Source: Triops longicaudatus
Taxonomy: Eukaryota > Arthropoda > Branchiopoda > Notostraca > Triopsidae
Direction of reading: 5' to 3'
NCBI GenBank assembly: GCA_022885665.1
Contig: JAGQDJ010000618.1
Location: 186,001-250,000 of the forward strand
Length of the DNA stretch: 64,000 nucleotides
Position numbers and translations under genes: made by a program. Every line of letters begins with the position of its first letter. Positions within the stretch are counted from its first letter, which is position 1. The notes under the pieces were generated by a model. It was not told where the DNA came from and did not search any database. It saw nothing but the letters and a program-made list of their open reading frames with translations. Positions 1 through 12,000 of the stretch are shown here, one piece after another.

Positions 1-3000
1 ATTTCTTCTGCGCTAGCGACGCCTTCATTTCATTAATCTGATTCACCATGACCCGGTCTGATGCGCACTTGGACTGCACATATAATAACGCGTCATCGTC
101 TCGATGCTCCAATGCCAGTCTCGCTGCTTGTTCAAAAAGACTGCGAAATAAAAATAAAATAAATACATTTAAAATGATCAAAACTAAATACAATTGACAA
201 GTAACAGAAAAAATGACACTGTTAATTATAAAATTAAAAATATTTTTCACTGAAACTTAAAGTAAGAAAGTACAAGACAAAAAACTGAAACACGCAATAT
301 TTTCTAACCACTGACAAAATAAGGAAAACAAAAACCAAAACACTTTGAAATGATTACCCAGCCTTGACGTAGTACTTGACTTTCAGCTCTTCACTAACAC
401 GTGGCAAATATTTAATAGCTTCCGTGCGGTTTTTATGTTCCAAACAAGCGTCCACGAAAGGCTGTAGAAAATATATAAAAATACGGAATAAAGAGGAAAA
501 TCTCAAAAGTCGACACAACCGACTGAACCGACCTATTCGGCAACATACCTCATATCCAATAGGCGACTTTTTACATTTAGAAAGCTTATCAAGTTCTAGC
601 CAATCTCCCAATTCGCTGAGTGTAATGACCTTGATCCACCACCATCTAAGACCATATTTATGAGCCCGAATGACTTGCCTTTATTTGCTAAAAGAAGTTT
701 TACCTTCTTTCGGGTACTTTAAACTTTTTCGCCACTTCTTCCGCTTCTTTTCGCTCGCCTTTCACTAGCAATAACCTCAACGTGTCTTGCAAGGACATGT
801 CCTGCAGCGGGATTCCTAAGCGCGGTTCCAATTTTACTTGCATGTTCAGCAACTTTTGCTGATCTTCGCAAACGCCCAACGCCCATTCATTTTTAGCCCT
901 TCGAAACAGATCCTGTGCTGCCACTAAAGATGCTACTCTATTTTCCATACGCTGTAAACGAGAGAAGCCATTATTCAAAATAGTGTTATGCATTATTTGA
1001 ATTTTTTTATAGGCTTTACAGGATTTCCATAGGCTTCCCGGACAGCTAAGGTAGCCTGTGCTGAGAAATCATCTTCTTGAACATAAATATCACATAAAGC
1101 CGATAATTGGCCTGTTTCTAAACACTGACGAATATACAACTCTAACGCAACGGGGAACTGGCGAATCCACATCTGAAATTTCATAGAGACAGTTATTAGG
1201 TTCAAGTTAACAGATCAATACGTGACAAAAAGCGACGTACCTGAAACTGACCCACAGGCATTCTGTCTCTCCAAGCAAGTAGGACGGTATGCACCAAATC
1301 CATGTCTCCAGATTCCAACGCTTTCTGTAAGGCTGGTCTATCTTCGCCTAATTGTAAAAGCAAAGGGACTTGTTGCGACGCACGCGGTTCCCTTTCCAGC
1401 AATTCGATAGCTAAGGATTTATGTCCCGCTTCCACGGCAGCAGCTGCTACAACAGCTAAGGAAACACCCTCTCTTCCTTCCAGCTTATGAAATATGGAGG
1501 AAGACAAGCCGGGTTCCACATGCTTCTCTCTTACCTATTAGGCGGCAAAACAACACAAAAAATACGTTAGAAAATGCAGTTAATGAATAAATTACGGGTG
1601 AAAAGCTTTGGCTATACAACACATATACAGGAATGCTACTCAACCAACAGTGATATTGCTTAATCGACAATTTCTAACAATATTTCGACAAAAAAAAATA
1701 AATAAAAAATGTACGATTGAAATCTTATCACCTTACTCATGGCCCAATGGACCAAAATACGTGAAGCACCTTCTCGATCAGGTAATTTCAAATGTCCACA
1801 CAACTGGATTGCCAGATAGTAGTGCTTTCGCAATACTAATCTGTCCAGCAACACGGGACAAGTTAGCATTTCGAGTCTAAAAGTACGTAAAAATTTACGT
1901 TAAGAAAACGTAGATAATTCCGTTCTTACTGTTTGAAAGTCAAGGGCAATCCAATTTTATAATGTCGTACGGCGTTCAGTAATCGAAGGTTCTGACACAT
2001 GAAAACAAACGGACTAGAATCATAATTACTCAAAAAACTTTTGCCAAACTGCGCTGCCTGGATGGGAACACATTAAAGCAAATATTAAATACGTGATTCT
2101 CAAAATATTTCATACAAGTTTACTCGCATTAACATTTTCTGCTTGTCGGGCTGGTAAACCGTGCCCGCAGCTGAAATGCAGTGAGCTACGGCAACTTCCA
2201 ATTGGTCCTTTACCATTCTAACGTATTCGTCAGCACGGTGGCTTTTGCGCTAGAATTCAGGTAAAATTCGAATAAAGTAAACAAATCGATTAAGAGTTCT
2301 ACTTGAAATTCTTTTGAAGCTTCAAGCAGAATAGCAGCGGGAGCCATGGAGCCGATATGGAAAATATCCTGGGTGACAGTAGGAACAGGACCCAGGAATT
2401 CGTGCGTGTACTGGCCAATCAGGCGCACACCGTCTAATTCAGGACTTAAATGAACAGTAGATTCTAAAAGGTAATGGAAACTATCCTTATCGCGCCCAAC
2501 TACTAGTAGTATAGCCTCGAAACTAATGACAACTGCGTTGGTACCACACCTAAAAAAAAATAAAAAAATAAATAAAAAATAAAATAAAATAAAAAAAACG
2601 CATAATGAACAAGTATAAAATTATTCCAGTATATATGTTATAAAAAAATACTGTGGAATCAATTTTACTGAAAATGTAACTCGAAAATTACATTCTAATA
2701 AAGAAATAAAGAAAATGTAATTCTAATAAAGACTAATATAATAAAACCTCGCTTTATCGAACTTTTCGGGATCAGAAAAAAAGTGTTTGATATTACCGAA
2801 GTTCTATCAGATGCTTAACATTCACTTGGATCGATACCTTACAAACCGTACACAATAGTCAATAACTGATTATAAAAGTGTTCGTTATAATGAGATTCTA
2901 CTGTGCTACTTTATTTTACACAACGTAGCTTACCAGGCCATTTGCAAGGGTGCACTCAGGCACTGAGTATCCAGATCGGTGTATTTTCTTCTCAAATCCG

Positions 3001-4005
3001 AGCTACCTAACCAGATTCGTCCCGAATCTGTCATAATGGCCAAATGGCGGCCGTCCATTGACACAGCCATACTCACAATGGCTAAGTATGGGCCACTGAA
3101 CTCCGGAAGCTATGATATTAATGTAAACGATTTAAAGCTAGTATAAAGGAGTAAAAACAATAGGTACTTGAGGAAGAGCGTATTGTTCAGTTGGTTCAAG
3201 AAGAAAGAGATCTTTGTCTTTAGCATAGAAAACCCGACTTTCCCTATCCAAGGAATGTACTAGCCAAGCTGAGGGACGCGTCGGAGGACCGGGTGTGTCA
3301 GACAATCTTCGTATCCGTGGATCTTTGTAGTTGTTAATAAGAAATACACGAAAGGCTGAAGTTAAGATAGCGACGCCTGTTCCTGAACCGCTGGTAAAAA
3401 GCTGCGCTTCTAAAACTCGTGTATCTTTAGCTTCCTGATTGTAAGAAAATGAGACAAAATAAAATATAAATAAAAAAAAGATAAGCTGACACATTTCTTT
3501 GAAATCTTCACTTACTTGACCCATGCTGAACGTTCTTTGATACTTTCCCAAGATGTTGTAAACTAAGACCATTCCATCGTCTTGAATACAAAGTAAATCT
3601 TCAGTGTTTGACCAGCCCATATTAACAATTGATCCGGAATCCCACTAGAATATTAGTCAAGAGACTAAATTATAAAAAAGAAATGCATAAAGAGGCTTTT
3701 TGCATTACTTTTATGGTAGACAATAGTTGCCCAGACGAGGAAAATATGAATAAAGACGGTTTTCCGGCTGTTTGAACTTTCGTGAACTTCTTTTCGTCGC
3801 GGACTACGGCAATGGGGCCTCCATATTGTCCAGAAGCTACGATTAAATCCTTGAAATCAATCAAATCGCTCCATCCCATAGAATAAAGCTCGAATTTCCT
3901 AAATTTGTAAGGCTTCGATGCGTAAAAATATACACCTCATAAGCAAATAATTTACCAATAGAAATTGTTGCCTAATGGGCTCCAGTTCGCAGTAAAGAGC
4001 TCCAT
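1..4005 (-). CDS. VPS16: VPS16, core subunit of HOPS/CORVET tethering complexes (3' end cut)
   Basis: VPS16 is the scaffold subunit that holds VPS33 in the HOPS and CORVET complexes, which drive endosome and lysosome fusion. Fifteen exons can be joined in phase: 3956-4005, 3709-3898, 3516-3644, 3168-3434, 2934-3109, 2303-2549, 2124-2249, 2057-1930, 1876-1732, 1534-1241, 1172-1020, 951-704, 645-549, 461-358 and 140-1. They give 831 codons, against about 839 in human. The start reads MELFTANWSPLGNNFYW, close to the conserved N-terminus of the family. An N-terminal beta-propeller half (to about residue 390, with QYGGPIAVVRDE and SMAPAAILLEA) is followed by the helical C-terminal half (PVLLDRLVLRK, ALESGDMDLVHTVLLAW, KSPIGYE). 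The last residues read SLAQKK, where the human protein also ends, so only the stop codon and perhaps a few codons are missing. It is divergent from NDUFA4. Confidence 0.95.
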
Positions 4006-4552
4006 TTTACTACGTCTTTAGCTGAGTTTCCAGTTACATCCAAAATTAATACCTAGAAACAGTTACAAGACCGATTACTATTTCGTAAAATCTGGACACA
4101 CATCTATCCCAAATCAACAAGATTAGAATAAAAAAATAGATTTACATTGAAAGAGCACCTTTTACTGAAATTACCAGAAAGTTTGTATACAAATCTTGGC
4201 TTTGTAATGCTTTTTGATTTGTTATGGCATTACATACTACAGCCCTCTTGTAAACAAAAACATGGACAACTGCTATCAAATCTAGTTGAGGATAAACAAT
4301 TAGCATGGGAATGAAACAGTCACTTAAGAAAATCATTATTATATTCTTAGAAATTTTCAAAAGTGATTATTCACTATATTTTTTATTATCATAGTATAAT
4401 TCGGAGAAAAACAATTGAGAAATCCAAGTTCTTCTTTGATTTTCATTCTCTCTTTCTGCTCGGGGCTAATGGTGGATTTGGGAAACTTCACGTAGTCCAT
4501 TTCATTGTTGCTCACTTTTCCTTCTCTTGATAGTACACAGTAAGCCCTCACA
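4006..4552. promoter_or_regulatory. Divergent intergenic region of VPS16 and NDUFA4
   Basis: About 550 bp separate the start codons of two divergent housekeeping genes, so both promoters and 5' UTRs must lie here. The stretch is AT-rich. I see no TATA box at a sensible distance and no conserved coding block; short open frames on the minus strand do not resemble known proteins. Confidence 0.5.
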
Positions 4553-4950
4553 ATGCAAGGCCTTTCTTTCAAATCCATGAAAAAGCACCCAGCGGTAAGT
4601 GCACCTTTATTTGTAAACTCCTTTGAAGTTGTGAGAACTTGGTTCAACTTACAAGCTCTTAATGTTTTTTAAATTCGTAGCTGATCCCTTTATATGTTTG
4701 CGTTGGAGCTGGCTGCGTAGGAGCTTTCCTGTACACCCTTCGTTTGGCTACTCGCAACCCCGACGTCTCATGGAACCGTAAAACCAACCCTGAGCCATGG
4801 AATGAGTACGCTGACAAGCAGTACAAGGTATGTTTAATGTATATTCATCTTACCTGCCTCTTCAACTATGATTTTGCGTCGTTACAGTTCTTCTCCCCAG
4901 TTCGTGACTATTCCAACATCAAGAGCCCTGCTCCCAAATACGAAGAATAA
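4553..4950 (+). CDS. NDUFA4: NDUFA4-type mitochondrial respiratory subunit
   Basis: A small inner-membrane protein, first assigned to complex I and now treated as a cytochrome c oxidase subunit. Three exons (4553-4594, 4681-4827, 4888-4950) join in phase to give 83 residues, the usual family length. The start at 4553 is chosen because it gives MQGLSFKSMKKHPA, matching the conserved KKHP-LIPL entry to the single membrane helix (LIPLYVCVGAGCVGAFLYTL). The C-terminal signature NPDVSWNRKTNPEPWNEY and the DYSNIK tail are typical. Introns are 86 and 60 bp. The next gene on this side is the convergent RasGRF, whose stop codon lies about 1.1 kb away. Confidence 0.95.
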
Positions 4951-6033
4951 GTGGGAAGAAAGCTATTGGTTCGTTGTAGCAAAGCGGTCGGTTTTTTCTT
5001 ATTTTGTTTCGGGATACGTTTGCCATCAGTATGTAATCTTACAAAAAAAACTAAGTAGTAGAAGACTCTCGTATTTCCTTTGGAAATATTGTATATCGCC
5101 CCAAGTTCATCCTCAGCTTAAAGTATAATCTCCCTACGTTTGTCTCAAGTTTTGAATATCCATTTCCTAATGGTGTTCATTTCGGAGCAATCTCCCTTTT
5201 GTGGAACCTCAGATACCATAATAAGAACCCGCATTTCAACAGGGTTTCTTTTTGGTGTATTGTGCAAAGATGATGGAAATAGAGATTCTTCTGGAACAAG
5301 GATAAAATTTGTTGCTTTTTTTGCCTAAAATTTAAAAGAAAGATAACCTACGCATTCAAACCCGAACACAACTACATTTGCCACATACAAACATTTTTTT
5401 TTGTCGGCTCGAGAATAAAACCAGGAGCCTTTAACAGGTTGTCTGAGTGAAAGGCAAAAAGGGTTGGAAGAAAAAACCCTTTTTTTGTTGTTAGAAGTCA
5501 ACGGGATCAAGGTAACGTGTGATCAAATTGGACAAGTACGTGCCAAAAAAAGAACTTACTCAATCCCTAAGTAGTTTGATATGAGAAAATGAATAGACTA
5601 GAACAATATGAGCAAAAAGGGTCTGAGTTTGGGTTTACAAAGGGTGGACGGGAGAAAGTGAGCCAGGTCTTTTGGTCTTAAAAAGTCGAAAATGGCTAAT
5701 AACGGAAGAAAATGGATAAAAACACTTATCTTTCAGGGATATTTTCTGATTGTCTTCTAGGATAGGTTCGGTTCACGTTTGCAGACAGGGTACGAGGAAG
5801 TAGGGCGGTACTTTTTTTTTTGTTTAAACAAGAAAATGGGCCGTGAAAAGTATTTTCTTATGGAACAGTGGAGGCAAAAAAGGAAAATAAAAAAAAGCCA
5901 CCTGCGGGGCAAAAGACATTCCAGATTCCATGCTTTTCCGATGAAGCAGTAGAATATTAGCGAATGTCTTCTCTTCCACTTCTCATCTCAGTGAGATTTA
6001 AGTGAAGAGTCCCGCGCAGGTGTTTCGACGCCG
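4951..6033. other. Convergent intergenic region, NDUFA4 3' side and RasGRF 3' side
   Basis: This stretch lies between two stop codons on opposite strands and should hold both 3' UTRs. It has A/T runs and a small potential hairpin (AAAAAGGGTT ... AACCCTTTTT, about 5456-5486). No coding block, RNA gene or mobile-element remnant was recognised. Confidence 0.5.
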
Positions 6034-9000
6034 TCATGTGGCCAGTGACGTCGGTGGTGGAGGAGCTTGTTGGGAAATGGAACCCAAACGGGATTGCCGG
6101 GGTTCCATTTCAAGTGATAATTGGTACAATTCGTCTTCGCTGAGCAACAGCGAAGGATCCAGTAAATAGTTCGTGACTTTGGGTACGTGCTCTATCTTGT
6201 ACGGCATTTGCTGAAAATGACGAATCTCGCGGATCACGTGAGCTATCTGTAAACGCGTAATTTTACGGTTTATCAACTTTGCTTTTAAGGTTGATTTTAT
6301 TTCTTAAGGAAAAAATAGAAAATAAAATCGAGTCCATTTACCATGCGCATTTTGGAGAAATTGAGAAGTCCGTCTTCCGTGAAGTTAGGGGTGCCTTCCT
6401 CGATGAACGAAAGATCGGTCAGGTACATACCCAAATAGGGAATACAGGGTGGATCGCAACGGTGTAAGGCATCGCGCAAATTTCGAAAGCGTCCGTCCGA
6501 AGAAACGATGTTTTGCAGCTTCTCAATAGTTTGCCTTGTCTGATAACACACAAGCAGTCTTTATTAAATCTGATTTAATGCCTAAAAGCTTGTAAAAATA
6601 CTGTTTTCGAAAGCTTTTCCCAAGTTTTCTTCAAGCGGAACACAGCGTTACTGTTCAACGACGAGCAAATCTGTAATACGCCATTGAAATTGTGTAGGCA
6701 ACGGCAAATGTCAGCCACAGCGGTCCATTTGTCGATAACAGCAATGCGAGCTGTCAAATTAGTGCGACGCATAATCTCCGAGGATACCAACAAGGACACC
6801 TTGCAATGAATAATATTGTTTCGTGTAAAGTTTTACACAGTTTCTATAAATAATGTGCACCTCATTGAACCGCTTAGTAATTAAGAGAACGTTAGGCGCT
6901 CTGGTTGCTTTGTCAGGCTTCATCCACGCTTGGTTTAACAACTCCCTGTTTCAGTAAAACAAGGTTAATATTCTTTTTGGATTACTTTTTTTCTTTAATT
7001 ATTTCATTTTGTTCAATTTTTCCAAGTTGGGTCTCAACAACGGCGTTACGGAAAACGACAACTTACTCGCTTCGGATGGAAACAAATATTTTGTGATCTA
7101 AATATGTCATCTGTTCGGCAATTTCCAGCGCAGACAACGTCTCAATTCCATCTTTACTAGTTGACTGAAACGAACACACATAATCTTTGCCATCAAATCA
7201 AAATTATTTTAATAAATTTTAATAGGTCGAAAATCCTAACTATCACGCTAAATAGTATCGAATTTTTCATTTTAAGTTCCTTACCATAGGCAGAGCCAGA
7301 AGGACATCTAAGTCAATTCGAGCGTGCGCTGGTTCTTCACGGGTCAGTAACCGCAACAACTGCGAGGCAGCTTTGTGTTCTGCTGGCAACAACTGGGGAC
7401 TGGATAAAACATCCTCTAAGAATTCCACAGTCAAATTCTTCAATCGTGCGTCGTTATCGAAGTCCTATGGCAAAAACGTCATTGAAGTTATTAAAAAAAG
7501 CCATCGTGTTCATTATGAAGAGTATTACTTGCTGATGTTTAGAAATCCAATGCCGCAAGACATTCAGAACTCGCATTGTTGCTGCTGTGGACATAACGGA
7601 CTCTTTACGGTAGTTTTGGAAACTTCCGCGATGCTCGGACAGCGAAGGACCGGCACTTCCTGTCAAGGAGCCCTTGGCTTTACCCGAACCGAGTCTTTGA
7701 ATAATGGGATGGTCGCGTGGGTTGCTCGAGCCAGCTGTCGCTACGGCAAAAGCTGCGGCCGCATGGGAGGTACTGGACCGCCGTTGCGACTGCCGGTTTG
7801 ACGTCACTACCACACCAACACTACGGGGTAGTTGGGGTGAGTCCGGAGCATGCCGAGACGTGGTTGACGGTGCGGGTGGGGGACCGTCTCCATCCCGACG
7901 TCGGAAGCGTCGAGCTCCGTATAAACTTTGCTACAGTAATACAATTAGTTAGAATAGTTTCTCTAAAGTTCACTGAATGAAATTACTAGCGGAGACGGTC
8001 CTTGAGACGCCCACGAACTCCTTACAGAGTACGAGTACGAATGCGAGGTCTCCCCGTCGTCGAAATCTAGATCCGAAGCTGACGTCACACTATCCGATTG
8101 CCCTGTAATCTAGGGAATATTTAATCAATTAATTCATTTATTTTTAAAAGAGAAGGAAGGAACGCAAAATTGAAAGTAATGCGGAATTACAGTAAAGAAG
8201 TTAAGTGTATAATAGGAGGTTTATGGTATACAATACGCTCATTTTACGCTTATGAACTACGCATACCAGGGATTGTCTTCTTAATGCGTGTTGTTGGGGA
8301 GGGGGGATGGCAGGCTCCTCCTCGATCTTTTCGTCATTGTCGTGACCGGTATTACTCGAAGTGTCTTTATCGGAATCTGATGTCTTTTCCTGGCTTTCCG
8401 ACTCCTGAGCGCTTGTTTCGGCGTGTTCGGGAATACTGGAAGTACTTTCCTTAGTAGCGGATTCATCCATGTTGAAAGCCACCAAGGTATTGGTGCTCGT
8501 ACTAAAATTTGTGTGAGCGGAGTCCACGCTTATAGCATCTGAAGAGAAAGAATCAAATATTTTAAGTCATAAAATCCACATTTTTGATATTGTATATTTT
8601 TATATAGCTATATTTCTTTTTACAATATTTCTTTTAACTACAAATAGTATTTATTATTTTCAAATATTTATAGTTTTTCAGGGCTCTTTTTATTTATTTA
8701 TTTACTTTTTTTCATTTTGAAAAGTACAAAACTTCGAACCTGTCAGAGTATCCGCACTTAAGGATGAACCCATGTTAGGTATTGTTAGATGGTTACCATC
8801 GTCTTGGGCCTGGACTGTAGCTGCTGCTGCTTCTGCAGCAGCAGCGGCTTCTTCAGCTTCTTCGGGAGCTTCGGCCGTTTCTGTGGAGCTGAGTGATTGA
8901 GATTGGGCTTGATTCTGGCGACTATTGCGACGAGATCGCGACAAGGCCCCCAAAGAATCACCTGGACGGAGTCCACCCGAGCTCGCACCCCACTGGGCGG

Positions 9001-12000
9001 AGCCTCTCGGACTCGTAAAAGGACTGTTGGGACCAACCGAAGTCGACGGTGAAGGCGAGGAAGGCGTGAAAGATACAAACAACGACCGAGCCGGCGAAAC
9101 GTCAAGACGCTCTTCCTCGTCTGAAAGAAAAAAAAAAATATATATATATATATTTCAACAGTTGTAAATATATATATTTCAACAGTTTAAAAAGAAGTTC
9201 CCTTGTTTACAATATTTTGTAAATTTATTTGGTAATGCAATTACAATTTGGTAATGCAGAAGAATCTCATTATAATATTTAGTTTTTTGTTTTTACGCCC
9301 GGCGTGAGCTAAGCTCGTTGCCGTAGAAAGAATTTTACAACAGTCAGTGGGAGATTAATATAAAGTTTTTGTAACGAGCCTGTCAACTACAGTGAACACG
9401 TTTCAAGATCTCGAATTATGTAAATGTAAAGAAATCACGTTTGATATTACGAACTACTTATATATTGAACAGTTTTTTCGGTCCGGGGAAGTTCACTATG
9501 AAGACATTTAACTTTACCTCAGAATTAAATTGCATAATGAAAGTTAGCAAAGTAGAACGGACAACGACGGAAAATTGTAAATACGACCATCTTTTCCGCA
9601 TTTATTTATTAGCAAAAAAAAAACTTTACCTTTCCTTCTGCTCCTTCTCCACCATTGTCCTCGACTCGATGGCGTAAGTCCGAGAGGGTTAGCGTATTCC
9701 CGACTGTGACTTCTTTCTCTCTCGTGCGTTTCCGAACCATAGCCTATTGTTAAAACATATTATATAACGCATTTATTAAAAAACTGTACCTAGTTGGCTA
9801 CAAAAAAGCTTAAGTTTGGCTCTTTTACCAGAAACCGTACTTCCGCTTGATGTCCGGCGCGGTGACAAGCTCCTGCCCCTGTCTCGGATGTCTCTAGGCT
9901 CCGCCTCTAGGTTAGAGGCCGTCAGATAAGTACCACATTCGCTTCTGTTGCTGCTACAAAGTTCAATAGACCTACGAAAAATTTCGCACTACCCTTAAAG
10001 TCTGTTTAAAGATGCAAAATGCGTGTTAGCTTACACAACCGAGTTCCGGGCGCTAGGAGTAGTGGCAGCTTCGGTTTCACCCGCATAGAATACTTTCTTG
10101 AGAGCGTCTAAAACGGTCACAGAATCCGTGAAGACGCGATATGTGAGCAAAAACGTGTTGAGGAAATCGATTGACAAGAAACGCAAGTCGGTTAACCGAT
10201 CCAACAAACGTGACGGTGTGGCGTAGCGGATTTGAGGTACCTGTTAGGCCAGTATTCGTTTTAACAGAGAAATCGTATCCGATTTCAGGTATTTTTACCT
10301 TGCACGAATTGAGCGTTCGGCTAAATCTGATATCAACATCATCCGTAAACAACTTGGGATCATTTCTTATGGATTGTGGGTGAGTTACGGATGACGTGTC
10401 AGGCGCCAAGTGAACAAAGTCATTAAAATGAACATTGTCAATGCACTACAAAACATTAATTCACTTTATTATTATTTTCCATACGGATTTTCTTCTTTTA
10501 AAAAAATTATTCGTTTATATGTTCTAAATTTTTTTTTTTTAAAGTATTTCTTTAAATTTATTTTTTATAATAGGGAATTTAAGGAAATTGCCTGGGAAAG
10601 GTCTGAAATCCACGCAGCTTTGTCCGCAACGGAAGGAGCTACTAAATGAACCACCATAGAGCCACTCCCTCCACCACAGTCCTTCTTGGAATCGACCAAT
10701 AACTGAAAATCCAGGCCATGGTAATCTGTACGTGTTGAAGTACTGCCGCTAACGGACGACTCGGAAATTCCCGAGCTTTGCGAGGACATGGAGCACACTG
10801 AGGAATCTATAGTCAGATATACCACGCCCAGAATTTATCAACCAAGGGCCCCCCAACACTTTCGCACACAGGTACGCCCATCGCAGACACACACGACATC
10901 CAAAAACGGGAAACAAAAAAGCCCGGAAAGGAACTTTTTTAAAGCCTACCTCCGTCGTCGTCATTTGTACTGTTATTGTGTTCGCCAGGATCTTCGACTA
11001 GCGTCACATCCGCTAAACTGATTTTACCCACGTTTGGAACCAGAGTAAGTCTTCCACCTTGAGTCCTATAATGAAATCGTTTACGGAAATTAGTGTTGTT
11101 ACTGTTCGTATTTATAGAGAGTTATGGTTAAATATTTGAACGTTCAAGTTTCGTGTAAGGGAAAACGCAATAACCTTGTAGCGATGATGAGATGGCTGGA
11201 GAAGAGGAAACATTGCCGAACTTGCTCCTTCTCGGAGGATTTGGTCGATACAGACAATCTGCCCCGCTGTGAGCGACTTTTTTCGGGCACGACATGTAGT
11301 AAACTTCCTAGTTGTTGCAAACACGAACATGGAAGCAAGTTTTTAATTAATTTCTGTGCAAGAAGGATAATCTACGAAGTGAAAAATACCTTGTCGAACA
11401 AAAACTTGATTAACATCCATCAGTATGTCGCATCCTTCGATAATCATGCGTTCGATTGCCAGATTTTTTCGAATGTTCTCCGTTTCACTGACCTATAGAC
11501 CACAAACTAATTTACTTTTAATGGTTCTTGCGCTTAACTCCAAATATAAAATTGTCTACGAGCTCTCAATTCCTCCTCGAATTTCTGGACTAAATGTCAA
11601 GAGTATAGGGTTTCGTTACTAATTGAACTAAGCCTCAAATGAAAACCAAATTAAAATACACATCTGAAAATGAAAACTGAGAAAATTTAAGTTGCTACAT
11701 TTAAGCTACCTCATCGTGCATCTGTCTAGACAAATCCTCTAGTTGATCCCGCGCATTTTCCAGACTTTTCCGTTCCACGTGATCGTGCGGCGTATGGGCC
11801 AAGAGTTCGTGCAGCGTGATAATATATCGCGGAATCTGAAAGACACAAAAAAGCGTATAAAATCTTACAGCTCCCCTTGTGAAATTCAGTGTTTTAAATG
11901 TGTGAAGCAATATTTTGACACATTAATCCCTACTAACCTGATGCATGGGGTACGTGAGAAAAGTCTCTAGAGATCTGCCCTGACAAGGCGCTTTGTTTTC

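Noticed and set aside
4357..4647. Minus-strand open frame between VPS16 and NDUFA4
   Set aside because: It overlaps NDUFA4 exon 1 in antisense and lacks similarity to VPS16; the VPS16 start is already placed at 4005.
7373..7801. Plus-strand open frames of up to 142 codons
   Set aside because: They are antisense to conserved RasGRF exons whose phases agree with family alignment.
9129..9185. AT microsatellite and repeated ATATATTTCAACAGTT in a RasGRF intron as an extra acceptor pair
   Set aside because: Only the acceptor next to 9120 restores the reading phase; the rest looks like simple-repeat slippage.
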